From DMER01 sp003451645 (GTDB lineage: Bacteria > Pseudomonadota > Alphaproteobacteria > Micropepsales > Micropepsaceae): a stretch of DNA of 25,455 nucleotides. The notes beneath the pieces are model-generated. The model saw only the letters and a program-made list of their open reading frames with translations, searched no databases and was not told the DNA's origin. The position numbers and the translations under genes are program-made. The stretch lies in contig DALYLR010000041.1 in assembly GCA_031976175.1 (NCBI GenBank), positions 1 through 25,455 on the forward strand, in the 5' to 3' direction. Positions 16,080 to 23,933 of this stretch are shown piece after piece. How positions within the stretch are numbered: position 1 is the stretch's first letter; each line of letters starts with the position of its first letter.

Positions 16080-17689
16080 AGTTCGGCCTTTGCCCTGTTG
16101 ATCAGGCTGTGGGCACTATCCTCGCCCATGGCCTGGCAATTGGCGGCCTAACGCTCAAAAAGGGCCGTATACTGACTAGCGGCGATATCGAAACTTTGCG
16201 CGAAGCAGCCGTGCACGAGGTCACCGTAGCCAGGCTTGAGGCGGGCGATGTCGCCGAGGACGAGGCGGCCAGACGAATCGCCTTGGCGGTCACCGGCGCA
16301 AACGTCAGCCGCGGCCAAGCCTGCACGGGCCGCGTCAATCTCTATGCCGAGCGGCACGGTCTTGTCCGGATCAATGCCGCCCTCGTGAACGCGATCAATG
16401 CGATCGATGAGAGCATTACTCTTGCCACCCTCAATGATTTTGATGTGGTGGAGCCCCGCATAATGCTGGCGACCATCAAGATCATTCCATATGCGGCACC
16501 GGACTGGGCGGTCGCAAGGGCTGCAGGCCTGGCGCGCGAAATGGCGGCACCGGTCAGCATTGCCCCATTTGTGCCAAAACGTGTGGCGTTGATCTCCACC
16601 CAAACCCCTGGCCACAAGGCCTCACTCATTGACAAAAATCGCGCAGTAACTGAAGCACGCATTAGGGCCTTGGGCTCAGAGCTTGAGGGCCACCTCACAT
16701 GTGGCCACGATGCGCTTGGCGTCGCTGATGCTCTGAGGCAGGTGCCACCTTGTGACATTGTCCTGATCTTTGGAGCATCCGCGAATTCGGATCGCAACGA
16801 CGTCATCCCTGCTGGCATCCGTCTGGCAGGAGGCGAGGTCCACCACATCGGCATGCCTGTTGACCCGGGCAATCTTCTTGTCCTTGGCACATGGCGAGGA
16901 AATTCCGTGATCGGCCTTCCCGGCTGCGCGCGCAGCCCCAAGCGCAATGGCTTTGACTGGGTCCTTGAGCGTCTGTGTGCAGATATTCCAGTAATCCCTC
17001 GCGACATCATGCAGATGGGCGTGGGCGGGTTGTTGAAGGAAATCCCCAGCCGCCCCTCACCGCGCGAGGGCCGTATAGAACCCAAGGCGCAACCAAAAGT
17101 CGCAGCGATCATACTGGCCGCGGGCCTGTCGCGCCGCATGGGAACAAACAAACTCTTGCTGCCCCTCAATGGTACGCCGGTCTTAGCACGGACTATTGCT
17201 GCGGTGAGGGCCGCGGGCATCGATAAAATCTATGTGGTGACTGGCCACGATGCGCATGCGGTGCGGGGCCACTTACCAGCCGATGCCGTCGAGGTCTTCA
17301 ACCCGGCATTTAAGGAAGGTATGGCCTCGTCCTTGCGCGCCGGCATCGCAGGGTTGCCAGAGGACATTGACGCGGCAGCAATCGTGTTGGGTGACATGCC
17401 GGCTCTGCGGCCCCACGATTTGCACCACCTGATCACACATCTCGACTCCAGTGAGGGCCGTGAACTGATTGTTCCCGCATTCGAGGGAAAGCGCGGCCAT
17501 CCGGTGATTTTTGCCCGGCGCCTTTGGCCGGAGATACTGAACGCAGAGGGCGATCAGGGCGCACGCAAAGTGGTGCTCGACAATGCAGACGCGGTGTGCG
17601 AGGTGGCGGTGGGTCATCCAGGCGTGATCGCCGATGCGGACACGCCCGAGGCGTTGCGGTATCTGGAGACATTGGTGGGCGATGAGTGA
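16076..17689 (+). CDS. MoeA-like molybdopterin-binding domain fused to MocA-like nucleotidyltransferase
   Basis: The 537-residue product is a fusion. Residues 1 to about 330 resemble the molybdopterin-binding part of MoeA/MogA-type proteins (LKKGRILTSGDIETL; IVLIFGASANSDRND; GGEVHHIGMPVDPGN; VIGLPGCARSPKRNGFDW). From residue 341 it is a MobA/MocA-type nucleotidyltransferase with LAAGLSRRMGTNKLLLP at 347-363 and VLGDMPAL as the metal-binding segment. This type of enzyme adds CMP to molybdopterin to make the dinucleotide cofactor used by xanthine oxidase-family enzymes. It would supply CoxL directly, with both final steps in one chain. It overlaps the XdhC gene (ATGA) and the scaffold gene (8 bases). 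Cytidyl rather than guanylyl specificity is inferred from context. Confidence 0.88.
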   Translation: MKFGLCPVDQAVGTILAHGLAIGGLTLKKGRILTSGDIETLREAAVHEVTVARLEAGDVAEDEAARRIALAVTGANVSRGQACTGRVNLYAERHGLVRINAALVNAINAIDESITLATLNDFDVVEPRIMLATIKIIPYAAPDWAVARAAGLAREMAAPVSIAPFVPKRVALISTQTPGHKASLIDKNRAVTEARIRALGSELEGHLTCGHDALGVADALRQVPPCDIVLIFGASANSDRNDVIPAGIRLAGGEVHHIGMPVDPGNLLVLGTWRGNSVIGLPGCARSPKRNGFDWVLERLCADIPVIPRDIMQMGVGGLLKEIPSRPSPREGRIEPKAQPKVAAIILAAGLSRRMGTNKLLLPLNGTPVLARTIAAVRAAGIDKIYVVTGHDAHAVRGHLPADAVEVFNPAFKEGMASSLRAGIAGLPEDIDAAAIVLGDMPALRPHDLHHLITHLDSSEGRELIVPAFEGKRGHPVIFARRLWPEILNAEGDQGARKVVLDNADAVCEVAVGHPGVIADADTPEALRYLETLVGDE

Positions 17690-18107
17690 CGATCTGTATG
17701 CCAAGGACTTGCTGCGGTGGGCCGCTGATGTTTCGCATGCGGGCCAGCTTGATCCCCATGACGCAAGCGCCGTGCACATCAACGCCATGTGTGGCGACCG
17801 TGTACGGATCGATATGACATTAGACGGCGGCACGGTTGTCGAATGCCGTCATGACACACGGGCCTGCGCACTGACCCAGGGCTCGGCCGCGATACTCTCG
17901 GCCCACGCAAGTGGCGAGACCGCGCAATCGATCACGGCGCTTGCTGAGGCCGTGGCCGCGATGCTGCGCGATGGCACCCCCGCACCGGCCGGAAAGTGGA
18001 GTGCCTATGGCATCTTTGTGGCGGCTGCCCCGCACAAGAGCCGCCATACCTGCGTTCTGTTGCCTCTCGAGGCGGCGAAAAAGGCGCTCAACGACAGGGG
18101 ATCATAG
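17682..18107 (+). CDS. NifU/IscU-like Fe-S cluster scaffold
   Basis: The 141-residue product matches the NifU N-terminal/IscU fold. Three cysteines sit where scaffold ligands are expected: C37 in MCGD (with D39), C62 in TRACALTQGSAAIL and C124 in RHTCVLLPL. The usual Lys/Gly-rich chaperone-binding segment of housekeeping IscU is not evident, which suggests a specialised relative. It is the last gene of the Cox locus and overlaps the cofactor fusion gene by eight bases (ATGAGTGA), so it probably supplies or repairs the two [2Fe-2S] clusters of CoxS. The chosen ATG at 17682 is the natural start; an earlier in-frame ATG lies inside the upstream gene. Its 3' end overlaps the convergent glucosidase gene by six bases. 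Confidence 0.85.
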   Translation: MSDDLYAKDLLRWAADVSHAGQLDPHDASAVHINAMCGDRVRIDMTLDGGTVVECRHDTRACALTQGSAAILSAHASGETAQSITALAEAVAAMLRDGTPAPAGKWSAYGIFVAAAPHKSRHTCVLLPLEAAKKALNDRGS

Positions 18108-19715
18108 ATGCCAAAGGGCCGCGCTGCGCGGCGCTAGGATCGTCTTGGCCGTGCCAAAATGCGGCAGTTCGACCACGCGTGCGTTGGGCGGGATTATCCC
18201 CGGCGGCAACGCCGCATCCACCTCACTCAGATTGAAGGCAAAGATCAGCCGTTGCCCTTCGCCCTCGCGCGCCAGAACCAGGAGATCGTCATCGGAATAA
18301 GCAACGCTGATATTGCCTTTGACCCAGGCTGGAAAGGTCTTGCGTATCGCCAGCAGTGCGCGAGAGAAATTTAGCACCGAACCATGATCCGCCTCCTGAC
18401 GATCCGCAGCCTGACGGCTGTGCTCGGGTGCCATCGGCAGCCAGGGCGTGCCGGTGGTGAAGCCAGCATGCGGGGCGTCACCGCGCCACGGCATTGGCGT
18501 GCGGCAAGGATCGCGGCCCTTGAAAAGGGGATAGTATAGATCGCCAAACGGATCGCGGACCTGCGCCCGTGTTACAGATCCATCGCCCAAGCCCATTTCC
18601 TCACCCTGATAGAGCAGGATGGTGCCGCGATGCGCCACCAGCACAGTCAACAGCAACTTGGCTAGCGCATCGTCGCGCTGCAATCCGCTATAGCGCGTCA
18701 CGGGCCTGGAAATATCGTGGTTGGACAAGGTTACGCATGGCCAGGTGTCCGCAAAGCCATTCAGTTGGGCGATGTGGTCCGCGAAGATCTTAGCGCTGAG
18801 CTTAGTTGTGTAGAGATAGGCAAAGGTATAGCCCGACTGTGCGCCGTGTTGGTCGCTGGCGAAATCGCCCAGGAAACGGGGCTCTTCCGCAAACTCTCCA
18901 AATACAAAGCGATCGGGATAGGATTCTACAATCGCGCGGACCTCATCGAGGACAGCCCGTTCCGCAGGGCCCGGATGCCCGCTCGCCGGGAAGCCATTGT
19001 CGAACAGATGCTCTTGCAGATTGGCCGCGTGGCTCCAATGGCTTGCGCGCCGCGCTTCCATGGGCACCGCTGGATTATCCCGCAGCAGTGCGTCATGCAG
19101 GAACGAATGCGCGACATCGAGGCGGAAGCCATCTACTCCCAAATCGAGCCAGAAGCGGAACACGTCCATCACCGCCGCGCGGCACGCGGGATTGTGCAGG
19201 TTTAGTTTGGGCTGCTGGCGCAAGAATTTGTGGAAGTAATACTGCCGCCTGGCGGGCCAGTACGACCAGGCCGCGCCACCAAAGACGGCAAGCCAGTTAT
19301 TGGGCGGCGTGCCATCGGGTTTGGGTTCAGCCCATTGATACCAATCGGCCTTGGGGTTGTCGCGCGAGGACCGGCTCTCGACAAACCAGGGATGCTCGTC
19401 CGAGGTATGGCTAATCACCTGATCCAAGATGACTTTAAGACCGCGCGCATGGGCTTCACGTAGCAACAGCTTGAAGTCGTCCATCGTGCCGAATTCGGGC
19501 GCCACCGCTGTGTAATCCGCGACGTCATAGCCAAAGTCGCGATTGGGTGAGGGATGGATGGGCGAGAGCCAAATCGCATCAACGCCCAGGGAGGCCACAT
19601 AATCGAGGCGGGAGATGATCCCAGGGATATCCCCCACCCCATCGCCATTGCTGTCGCAATAGCTGCGCGGATAGATTTGATAGACGGTCGCCCCGCGCCA
19701 CCATGGCGAACTCAT
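18102..19715 (-). CDS. GH13 alpha-glucosidase
   Basis: The 537-residue product is a full-length glycoside hydrolase family 13 enzyme of the oligo-1,6/alpha-glucosidase type. It begins PWWRGATVYQIYPRSYCDSNGDGVGDI. The catalytic residues are nucleophile D200 in GFRLDVAH, acid/base E274 in FVFGEFAEE, and transition-state D334 in SNHDISRP. No signal peptide is seen, so it should hydrolyse maltose-like or isomaltose-like alpha-glucosides in the cytoplasm. No sugar transporter or regulator is nearby. The ATG lies 11 bases after the ClpP-like gene, so the two may be cotranscribed although the functions are unrelated. A CCAGG lies shortly before the start. Confidence 0.93.
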   Translation of the reverse strand: MSSPWWRGATVYQIYPRSYCDSNGDGVGDIPGIISRLDYVASLGVDAIWLSPIHPSPNRDFGYDVADYTAVAPEFGTMDDFKLLLREAHARGLKVILDQVISHTSDEHPWFVESRSSRDNPKADWYQWAEPKPDGTPPNNWLAVFGGAAWSYWPARRQYYFHKFLRQQPKLNLHNPACRAAVMDVFRFWLDLGVDGFRLDVAHSFLHDALLRDNPAVPMEARRASHWSHAANLQEHLFDNGFPASGHPGPAERAVLDEVRAIVESYPDRFVFGEFAEEPRFLGDFASDQHGAQSGYTFAYLYTTKLSAKIFADHIAQLNGFADTWPCVTLSNHDISRPVTRYSGLQRDDALAKLLLTVLVAHRGTILLYQGEEMGLGDGSVTRAQVRDPFGDLYYPLFKGRDPCRTPMPWRGDAPHAGFTTGTPWLPMAPEHSRQAADRQEADHGSVLNFSRALLAIRKTFPAWVKGNISVAYSDDDLLVLAREGEGQRLIFAFNLSEVDAALPPGIIPPNARVVELPHFGTAKTILAPRSAALWHL

Positions 19716-19726
19716 CAGGCCTGGAC

Positions 19727-20326
19727 CTAGATTTCGTCGAGGCGCGTGACCACGCGGGAGACGAGGCCATAGGCCTTGGCATCCTCCGCACCAATCCAGA
19801 AATTCCGGTCGGTGTCGTCCACGACCTTTTGATAGGACTGCCCGGTTTCCCGCGCGATGGTCCGGTTGAGGCGCTCACGCATCTTGACGACCTCCTCCGC
19901 CTCGATCGCGATGTCGGAGGCGGTGCCGCGCATGCCGCCCATCGGCTGATGGAGGAGGAAGCGCGTATTGGGCAAGCAGAAACGGTTCTCACGGCGCGCA
20001 CCCAGAAAGATATGAGCGCCCGCAGAGGCAACCCAGCCGGTCCCGATCATTTTTACCTTAGGTCCCACAAACTGGATCATGTCGTGGATCGTGTCACCGG
20101 ACTCTACATGGCCACCGGGCGAATTGACGACCACCCGGATGTCGTCATTGGACACTTGCGCCAAGGCGAACAGCTGCGCGGTCACCCGCTCGGCCAGCTT
20201 CATATCGATCTCGCCATAGATCAAAACCGTACGCGATTTGAACAGGTTCTCGCCAACACCGGAAAACGGCGCGGGCTCCGCGGGCTTTGTCTCTTTCTCT
20301 TCGGAGAGTTGATATGGGGTCACCAT
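19727..20326 (-). CDS. clpP: ClpP-like protease subunit with Asn at the catalytic Asp position
   Basis: The 199-residue product is a ClpP family member: NSPGGHVESGDTIHDM, the serine in WVASAGA (S101) and the histidine in LLHQPMGG (H126) are in place. Aligned with E. coli ClpP, the segment DTERDRF becomes DTDRNFW, so the catalytic Asp position is Asn (N175, codon AAT). An acidic/proline-rich N-terminal region of about 25 residues precedes the core. The ATG at 20326 has AAGGA eight bases upstream; a longer frame reaching back to 20554 is antisense to the Rieske gene. It is divergent from the Rieske gene and is followed after 11 bases by the glucosidase. No clpX or clpA is nearby. It may form a mixed complex with a housekeeping ClpP. 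Confidence 0.9.
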   Translation of the reverse strand: MVTPYQLSEEKETKPAEPAPFSGVGENLFKSRTVLIYGEIDMKLAERVTAQLFALAQVSNDDIRVVVNSPGGHVESGDTIHDMIQFVGPKVKMIGTGWVASAGAHIFLGARRENRFCLPNTRFLLHQPMGGMRGTASDIAIEAEEVVKMRERLNRTIARETGQSYQKVVDDTDRNFWIGAEDAKAYGLVSRVVTRLDEI

Positions 20327-20353
20327 CGATGAAATCCTTGATATCTGGCCGGA

Positions 20354-20382
20354 TTGGCACGAGTCATAGGAAAGGCTATCAC
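20354..20382 (+). promoter_or_regulatory. Candidate sigma-70 promoter of the Rieske oxygenase gene
   Basis: TTGGCA (-35, 5 of 6; 20354-20359), a 17-base spacer and TATCAC (-10, 4 of 6; 20377-20382) lie in the 120-base gap between the ClpP-like and Rieske genes. The leader would be about 58 bases. An inverted copy of the -35 hexamer (TGCCAA, 20394-20399) lies just past the expected start point, and together they could form a spaced operator. Confidence 0.45.
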
Positions 20383-20446
20383 TGTTAAAACCCTGCCAAC
20401 AAGCCGGGAGAAAGTCCTTACCGTGCCCGGTTGAAAAAGGTGTCCG

Positions 20447-21472
20447 ATGCAGAATTGCCCGCGTACCATGAGTGCCGAGACCTATCGCGACCCGGCCCGC
20501 TTTGAAGCCGAACGGCGTGCAATTTTCGCCCGCAGCTGGCAATTCATCGGCCATGCCCGCGAGTTGTCAGCCATGGGCGACGCGATCAGCGCAAACATTG
20601 CGGGCTTTCCCATCGTGGCCGTGCGCGCCGAGGAGGGCCTACGCGCCTTTCACAATGTTTGCCGTCACCGGGCGGGCCCCCTGTTCACGCAGGACAAGGG
20701 CAATTGCGGGGGTCGCCTCACTTGCGCCTATCATGGCTGGGCCTATGATTTGGAGGGTCGTTTGCGCAATGCGCGCGACTTTGGTCCAGCGCAAGGCTTT
20801 GATCCGCGTGACTTCAGTCTGCTGCCTGTGCGGATCGCGCAGTGGATGGACTTGCTCTTTGTCCATATCGCCGAAGGGGGCCACGATCTGGAGGTACATT
20901 TGGCGCCGCTGGGCCGACGCATGGGCGATCACAAGCTGATGCAAACAGTGCCGGCGGGAAGGCGGACCCATGACATTGCCTGCAATTGGAAGATCTATGT
21001 GGAGAACTATCTGGAGGGCTATCATATCCCTTCAGTGCACCCAGCCCTGGATGCTGAAATCGATAGCCTGAAATATGAGGTCACTCTGGAGGGCGATGTG
21101 TGCTTCCACGCTGCCCCCTTGCGCGATGCCGCAACCCAGGCGGTCTATAATGGCCTGTGGGCCTTTGTGAGCCCTAATCTGGGCGTAAATGTCTATGGGC
21201 ATGGCTTCATGATGGAGCGTGTCATGCCCCTCGGCCATCAGCGGACCAGGCTCATCTACGATTATTACCTGACATCTGAGATCGCGCGTGACCCGGTGCA
21301 GACCGAGAAAATCCTGAATATGTCCGCGCACGTCACGGCGGAAGACAAATGGATCTGCGAGAAGGTGCAGGAGAATATCGAGGCTGGGGTCTATGACACG
21401 GGCGTTCTCTCACCCCGCCATGAACAAGGGGTCGCCTGGTTTCAGCGCCGGGTGTCAGCTGCACTCAGTTGA
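20447..21472 (+). CDS. Rieske non-heme iron oxygenase, alpha subunit
   Basis: The 341-residue product has a Rieske [2Fe-2S] domain with C72, H74, C93 and H96 (CRHRAGPL and CAYHGWAYDLEGRL). The catalytic domain has the mononuclear iron motif ENYLEGYHIPSVHPALD, with H193 and H198 as likely ligands and an acidic C-terminal segment (AEDKWICEKVQENIE) supplying the third. The layout resembles the group that includes glycine betaine, choline and carnitine monooxygenases, but it is shorter than most members. It would hydroxylate a small organic substrate using electrons from a reductase that is not encoded nearby. The ATG at 20447 has AAGG about six bases upstream. Its 3' end overlaps the convergent sirtuin gene by eight bases. 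The substrate is unknown. Confidence 0.9.
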   Translation: MQNCPRTMSAETYRDPARFEAERRAIFARSWQFIGHARELSAMGDAISANIAGFPIVAVRAEEGLRAFHNVCRHRAGPLFTQDKGNCGGRLTCAYHGWAYDLEGRLRNARDFGPAQGFDPRDFSLLPVRIAQWMDLLFVHIAEGGHDLEVHLAPLGRRMGDHKLMQTVPAGRRTHDIACNWKIYVENYLEGYHIPSVHPALDAEIDSLKYEVTLEGDVCFHAAPLRDAATQAVYNGLWAFVSPNLGVNVYGHGFMMERVMPLGHQRTRLIYDYYLTSEIARDPVQTEKILNMSAHVTAEDKWICEKVQENIEAGVYDTGVLSPRHEQGVAWFQRRVSAALS

Positions 21473-22205
21473 TACCCATCACACGGGCAAGCGTGGGCCC
21501 GATCTCTTCATTGACGACCAGATCGGCCATATCATCAAGCTCGGTCGGTTCGCGGTTGAGGATGGCCAGGCGCGCACCCTGACGCTTGGCGAGGACAGGG
21601 AATCCTGCCGCCGGATAGACCACCAAAGATGAGCCAATGGCGAGCATCAGGTCGCAGCCCTGCGTCGCCGCATGCGCCCGCTCCATCTCAAGCTCAGGCA
21701 TAGACTGCCCAAAGGAGATCGTCGCCGATTTGACGAGGCCGCCACAGACCTCGCAAGTCGGCGGCTCCCCCGTTTGCACGAAGAACTCTTCCATCGCCTC
21801 CAAAGAATAGCGCGCGCCGCAATTGAGGCACTTGGCATAGGTGCTGTTGCCGTGCAGCTCTATGACTTGGCCGTCAGCAATGCCAGAGCGTTGATGCAAG
21901 CCATCGACATTCTGCGTGATCACGTGGGAGACTTTGCCTTGCTCGACGAGCTTGGCGACCGCGCGATGGCCCGCATTGGGCTCGGCGCCCAACAGCATCT
22001 CGCGGCCATTGAAGAGCCGGGTCCAAGCCTCGATCCGCGCCTCACGTGAGCGGCAGAACTCGTCAAAATAGATCACCCGCTGCTTGGACCAGATGCCGCC
22101 GGGCGAGCGGAAATCGGGAATGCCGGACTCGGTTGAGATCCCTGCTCCGGTGAACACCACGGCGCGGCGTGCTTGTGTAATCAAGTCTTTGAGGCGATCG
22201 GACAT
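21465..22205 (-). CDS. Sirtuin, NAD-dependent protein deacylase
   Basis: The 246-residue product has all core sirtuin motifs. GAGIS lies at residues 20-24 with SGIPDFRS after it, TQNVDGLHQRSG is at 97-108, and the catalytic histidine is H119 in LHGN. The zinc site is C126/C129 and C151/C154, and GSSLVVYPAA binds NAD. The Tyr-x-x-Arg pair used by CobB/SIRT5-type desuccinylases is not visible in the 55-70 region, so deacetylation is the more likely activity. The start at 22205 has GAGGGG about eight bases upstream and lies ten bases after the permease stop, so it is probably the last gene of the phn unit. Confidence 0.92.
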   Translation of the reverse strand: MSDRLKDLITQARRAVVFTGAGISTESGIPDFRSPGGIWSKQRVIYFDEFCRSREARIEAWTRLFNGREMLLGAEPNAGHRAVAKLVEQGKVSHVITQNVDGLHQRSGIADGQVIELHGNSTYAKCLNCGARYSLEAMEEFFVQTGEPPTCEVCGGLVKSATISFGQSMPELEMERAHAATQGCDLMLAIGSSLVVYPAAGFPVLAKRQGARLAILNREPTELDDMADLVVNEEIGPTLARVMGIN

Positions 22206-22215
22206 CGTGCGCCCC

Positions 22216-23064
22216 TCACCCCGCAATCAAGGACCGGCGGATGCGATAGCTCATCTGATCAATGATAAACACGGTCACCAGGAACATGAGGATGATAAAG
22301 GCCGCTTGATCCCATTGCGTCAACCGGATCCGCTCGTTCAAGTGAAAACCGATACCGCCCGCCCCTACAATGCCAAAGATCGCGGCGGAGCGCACATTGG
22401 ATTCAAAGAAATAGAGCGCCTGGCTCAACATGATGGGCAACACTTGCGGCAACACGCCAAACCGCAGCGCCAACAAACCTCCCGCACCGGAGGAGACCAC
22501 GCCTTCGACGGGCCGCTTATCGGCGTTTTCAATCGCTTCGGCGTAAAGTTTTGAAAGGGCCGCAAAGTCGGACAGGATCAGCGCGAGCACGCCTGCCATG
22601 GGGCCCAGGCCCACGGCCGTAATAAAGATCAGGGCCCAGATTAAAGCAGGCGTTGCCCGGAACACGTCGAAGAAACGGCGGATGAAGAAGTGGATGAGGG
22701 GGTTGGCGACCACCGTCTTGGCGCCGATGAACCCTAAGGGCACCGCGATCAAGGCGGCGGCAAAGGTGCCGATGAACGCCATGGCGAGGGTTTCGGACAG
22801 CCCCTCTACAAAGTCAGCCCAGAACCCGCCATCGCTGGGCGGCACCATCAGCCGCAGAACATCGCCCAACTTGGAAAAGCCCAGCAAGAAGCGCTCCCAG
22901 GTGAGACCCAAACCCGCAATCGCCCACAGCAGATAGAGCACTACGACGGCCGCGGTGAGGCCCCGCAGGGCACTCACATGCCAGGGCACCGCAAAGAGCT
23001 GCGGCGCGCGCGCTTGTGCCTTGGCGATAAGGTCGGGCGTGACCTGCGCGGGGAGGAGGATCAC
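22216..23064 (-). CDS. phnE: PhnE-type ABC transporter permease (second copy)
   Basis: The 282-residue membrane protein belongs to the PhnE family. It has about six hydrophobic helices and a permease EAA-type cytoplasmic loop at roughly residues 175-210 (EAIENADKRPVEGV, then GVLPQVLP) that contacts the ATPase PhnC. It would pair with the upstream PhnE to form the channel for a phosphonate, phosphite or related phosphorus compound. The start is GTG and overlaps the first phnE by four bases (GTGA). The pair is diverged outside the loop and the IVGAGGIG segment, so a heterodimer is likely. Confidence 0.92.
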   Translation of the reverse strand: MILLPAQVTPDLIAKAQARAPQLFAVPWHVSALRGLTAAVVVLYLLWAIAGLGLTWERFLLGFSKLGDVLRLMVPPSDGGFWADFVEGLSETLAMAFIGTFAAALIAVPLGFIGAKTVVANPLIHFFIRRFFDVFRATPALIWALIFITAVGLGPMAGVLALILSDFAALSKLYAEAIENADKRPVEGVVSSGAGGLLALRFGVLPQVLPIMLSQALYFFESNVRSAAIFGIVGAGGIGFHLNERIRLTQWDQAAFIILMFLVTVFIIDQMSYRIRRSLIAG

Positions 23065-23933
23065 GCGACACCTCCAATGAGGCGATGGCGCACGCGCTCC
23101 GACAACAGGTCAATGAGGAAGATCACCACAACGACCATGGCCAGAATGGCCGCGGCATCTTGCAGCCAATTGGCCTGCAACGCGTTGACGAACTCCTGAC
23201 CAATGCCGCCACCACCCACAAAGCCGATCGCCGCCGCCGCTCCGACATTGATTTCAAAACGCAGCAAGCCATAGGAGGCGACATTCGGCAGGACTTGCGG
23301 CACCACGGCAAAGCGCACGCATTGCAGCCAGCTGCCGCCCGCCCCTCGCAGACCCTCAACCTGGTTGAGATTGATGTTCTCGATCACCTCGGCATAGAGC
23401 TTCGTCAGCGCGCCCGTTGCGTGAAGCCAAATCGCGAGCAGACCCGCAAAGGGCCCAATGCCAAAGGCGAAGACGAAGACCAGCGCCAGGACCAAATCCG
23501 GCAAGGTGCGCAGCAGATCGGCCAGGCGCATGGCCAAGAAGGACAACCAGCCAGGCACTCCCAAATTGCGGGCGGCGAGTGTTGCCAGCGCAAAGCCGCT
23601 CATTACCGACGCGACAGTCGCCAGGATGGCCATGTTGATGGAGGTGAGCAGCGCCAGCCCCCAGATGTCCCAGGCATAGAACCAGTAGAGGAAGGAGCCT
23701 TCCGTCCGCTCTCCCTCCAGCAAAACGTCTTGCCGCAAGCCGGGCAGAAAATTCTCAAAGAACAAGCCAATCTTGGGCAGCCCATCGATAAGACGGGCTG
23801 GCACGAAGTCGGACACATAGGCACTCAGCAGCAACAGCGCGACAATCACCACCGTCACGATCGCGCGCCAAAACAAAGCGCGCGCGCGAATGGTCTGATA
23901 CTCCGCCTCGAACCGCGCGGTTGCTGTCGCCAT
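23061..23933 (-). CDS. phnE: PhnE-type ABC transporter permease (first copy)
   Basis: The 290-residue membrane protein belongs to the PhnE family. One N-terminal helix (about 23-40) is followed by a periplasmic stretch and about five more helices. The EAA-type loop lies at roughly 181-215 (EVIENINLNQVEGLRGAG, then VVPQVLP), and FVGGGGIGQEF follows. It forms the import channel with the second PhnE and couples to PhnC. Its ATG shares one base with the phnD stop (TAATG), and its own stop overlaps the next start, so phnD-phnE-phnE are translationally coupled. Confidence 0.93.
   Translation of the reverse strand: MATATARFEAEYQTIRARALFWRAIVTVVIVALLLLSAYVSDFVPARLIDGLPKIGLFFENFLPGLRQDVLLEGERTEGSFLYWFYAWDIWGLALLTSINMAILATVASVMSGFALATLAARNLGVPGWLSFLAMRLADLLRTLPDLVLALVFVFAFGIGPFAGLLAIWLHATGALTKLYAEVIENINLNQVEGLRGAGGSWLQCVRFAVVPQVLPNVASYGLLRFEINVGAAAAIGFVGGGGIGQEFVNALQANWLQDAAAILAMVVVVIFLIDLLSERVRHRLIGGVA

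Noticed and set aside
20327..20554. N-terminal extension of the ClpP-like protein to 275 residues
   Set aside because: It is antisense to the Rieske gene start, and a good ribosome-binding site precedes the inner ATG at 20326.
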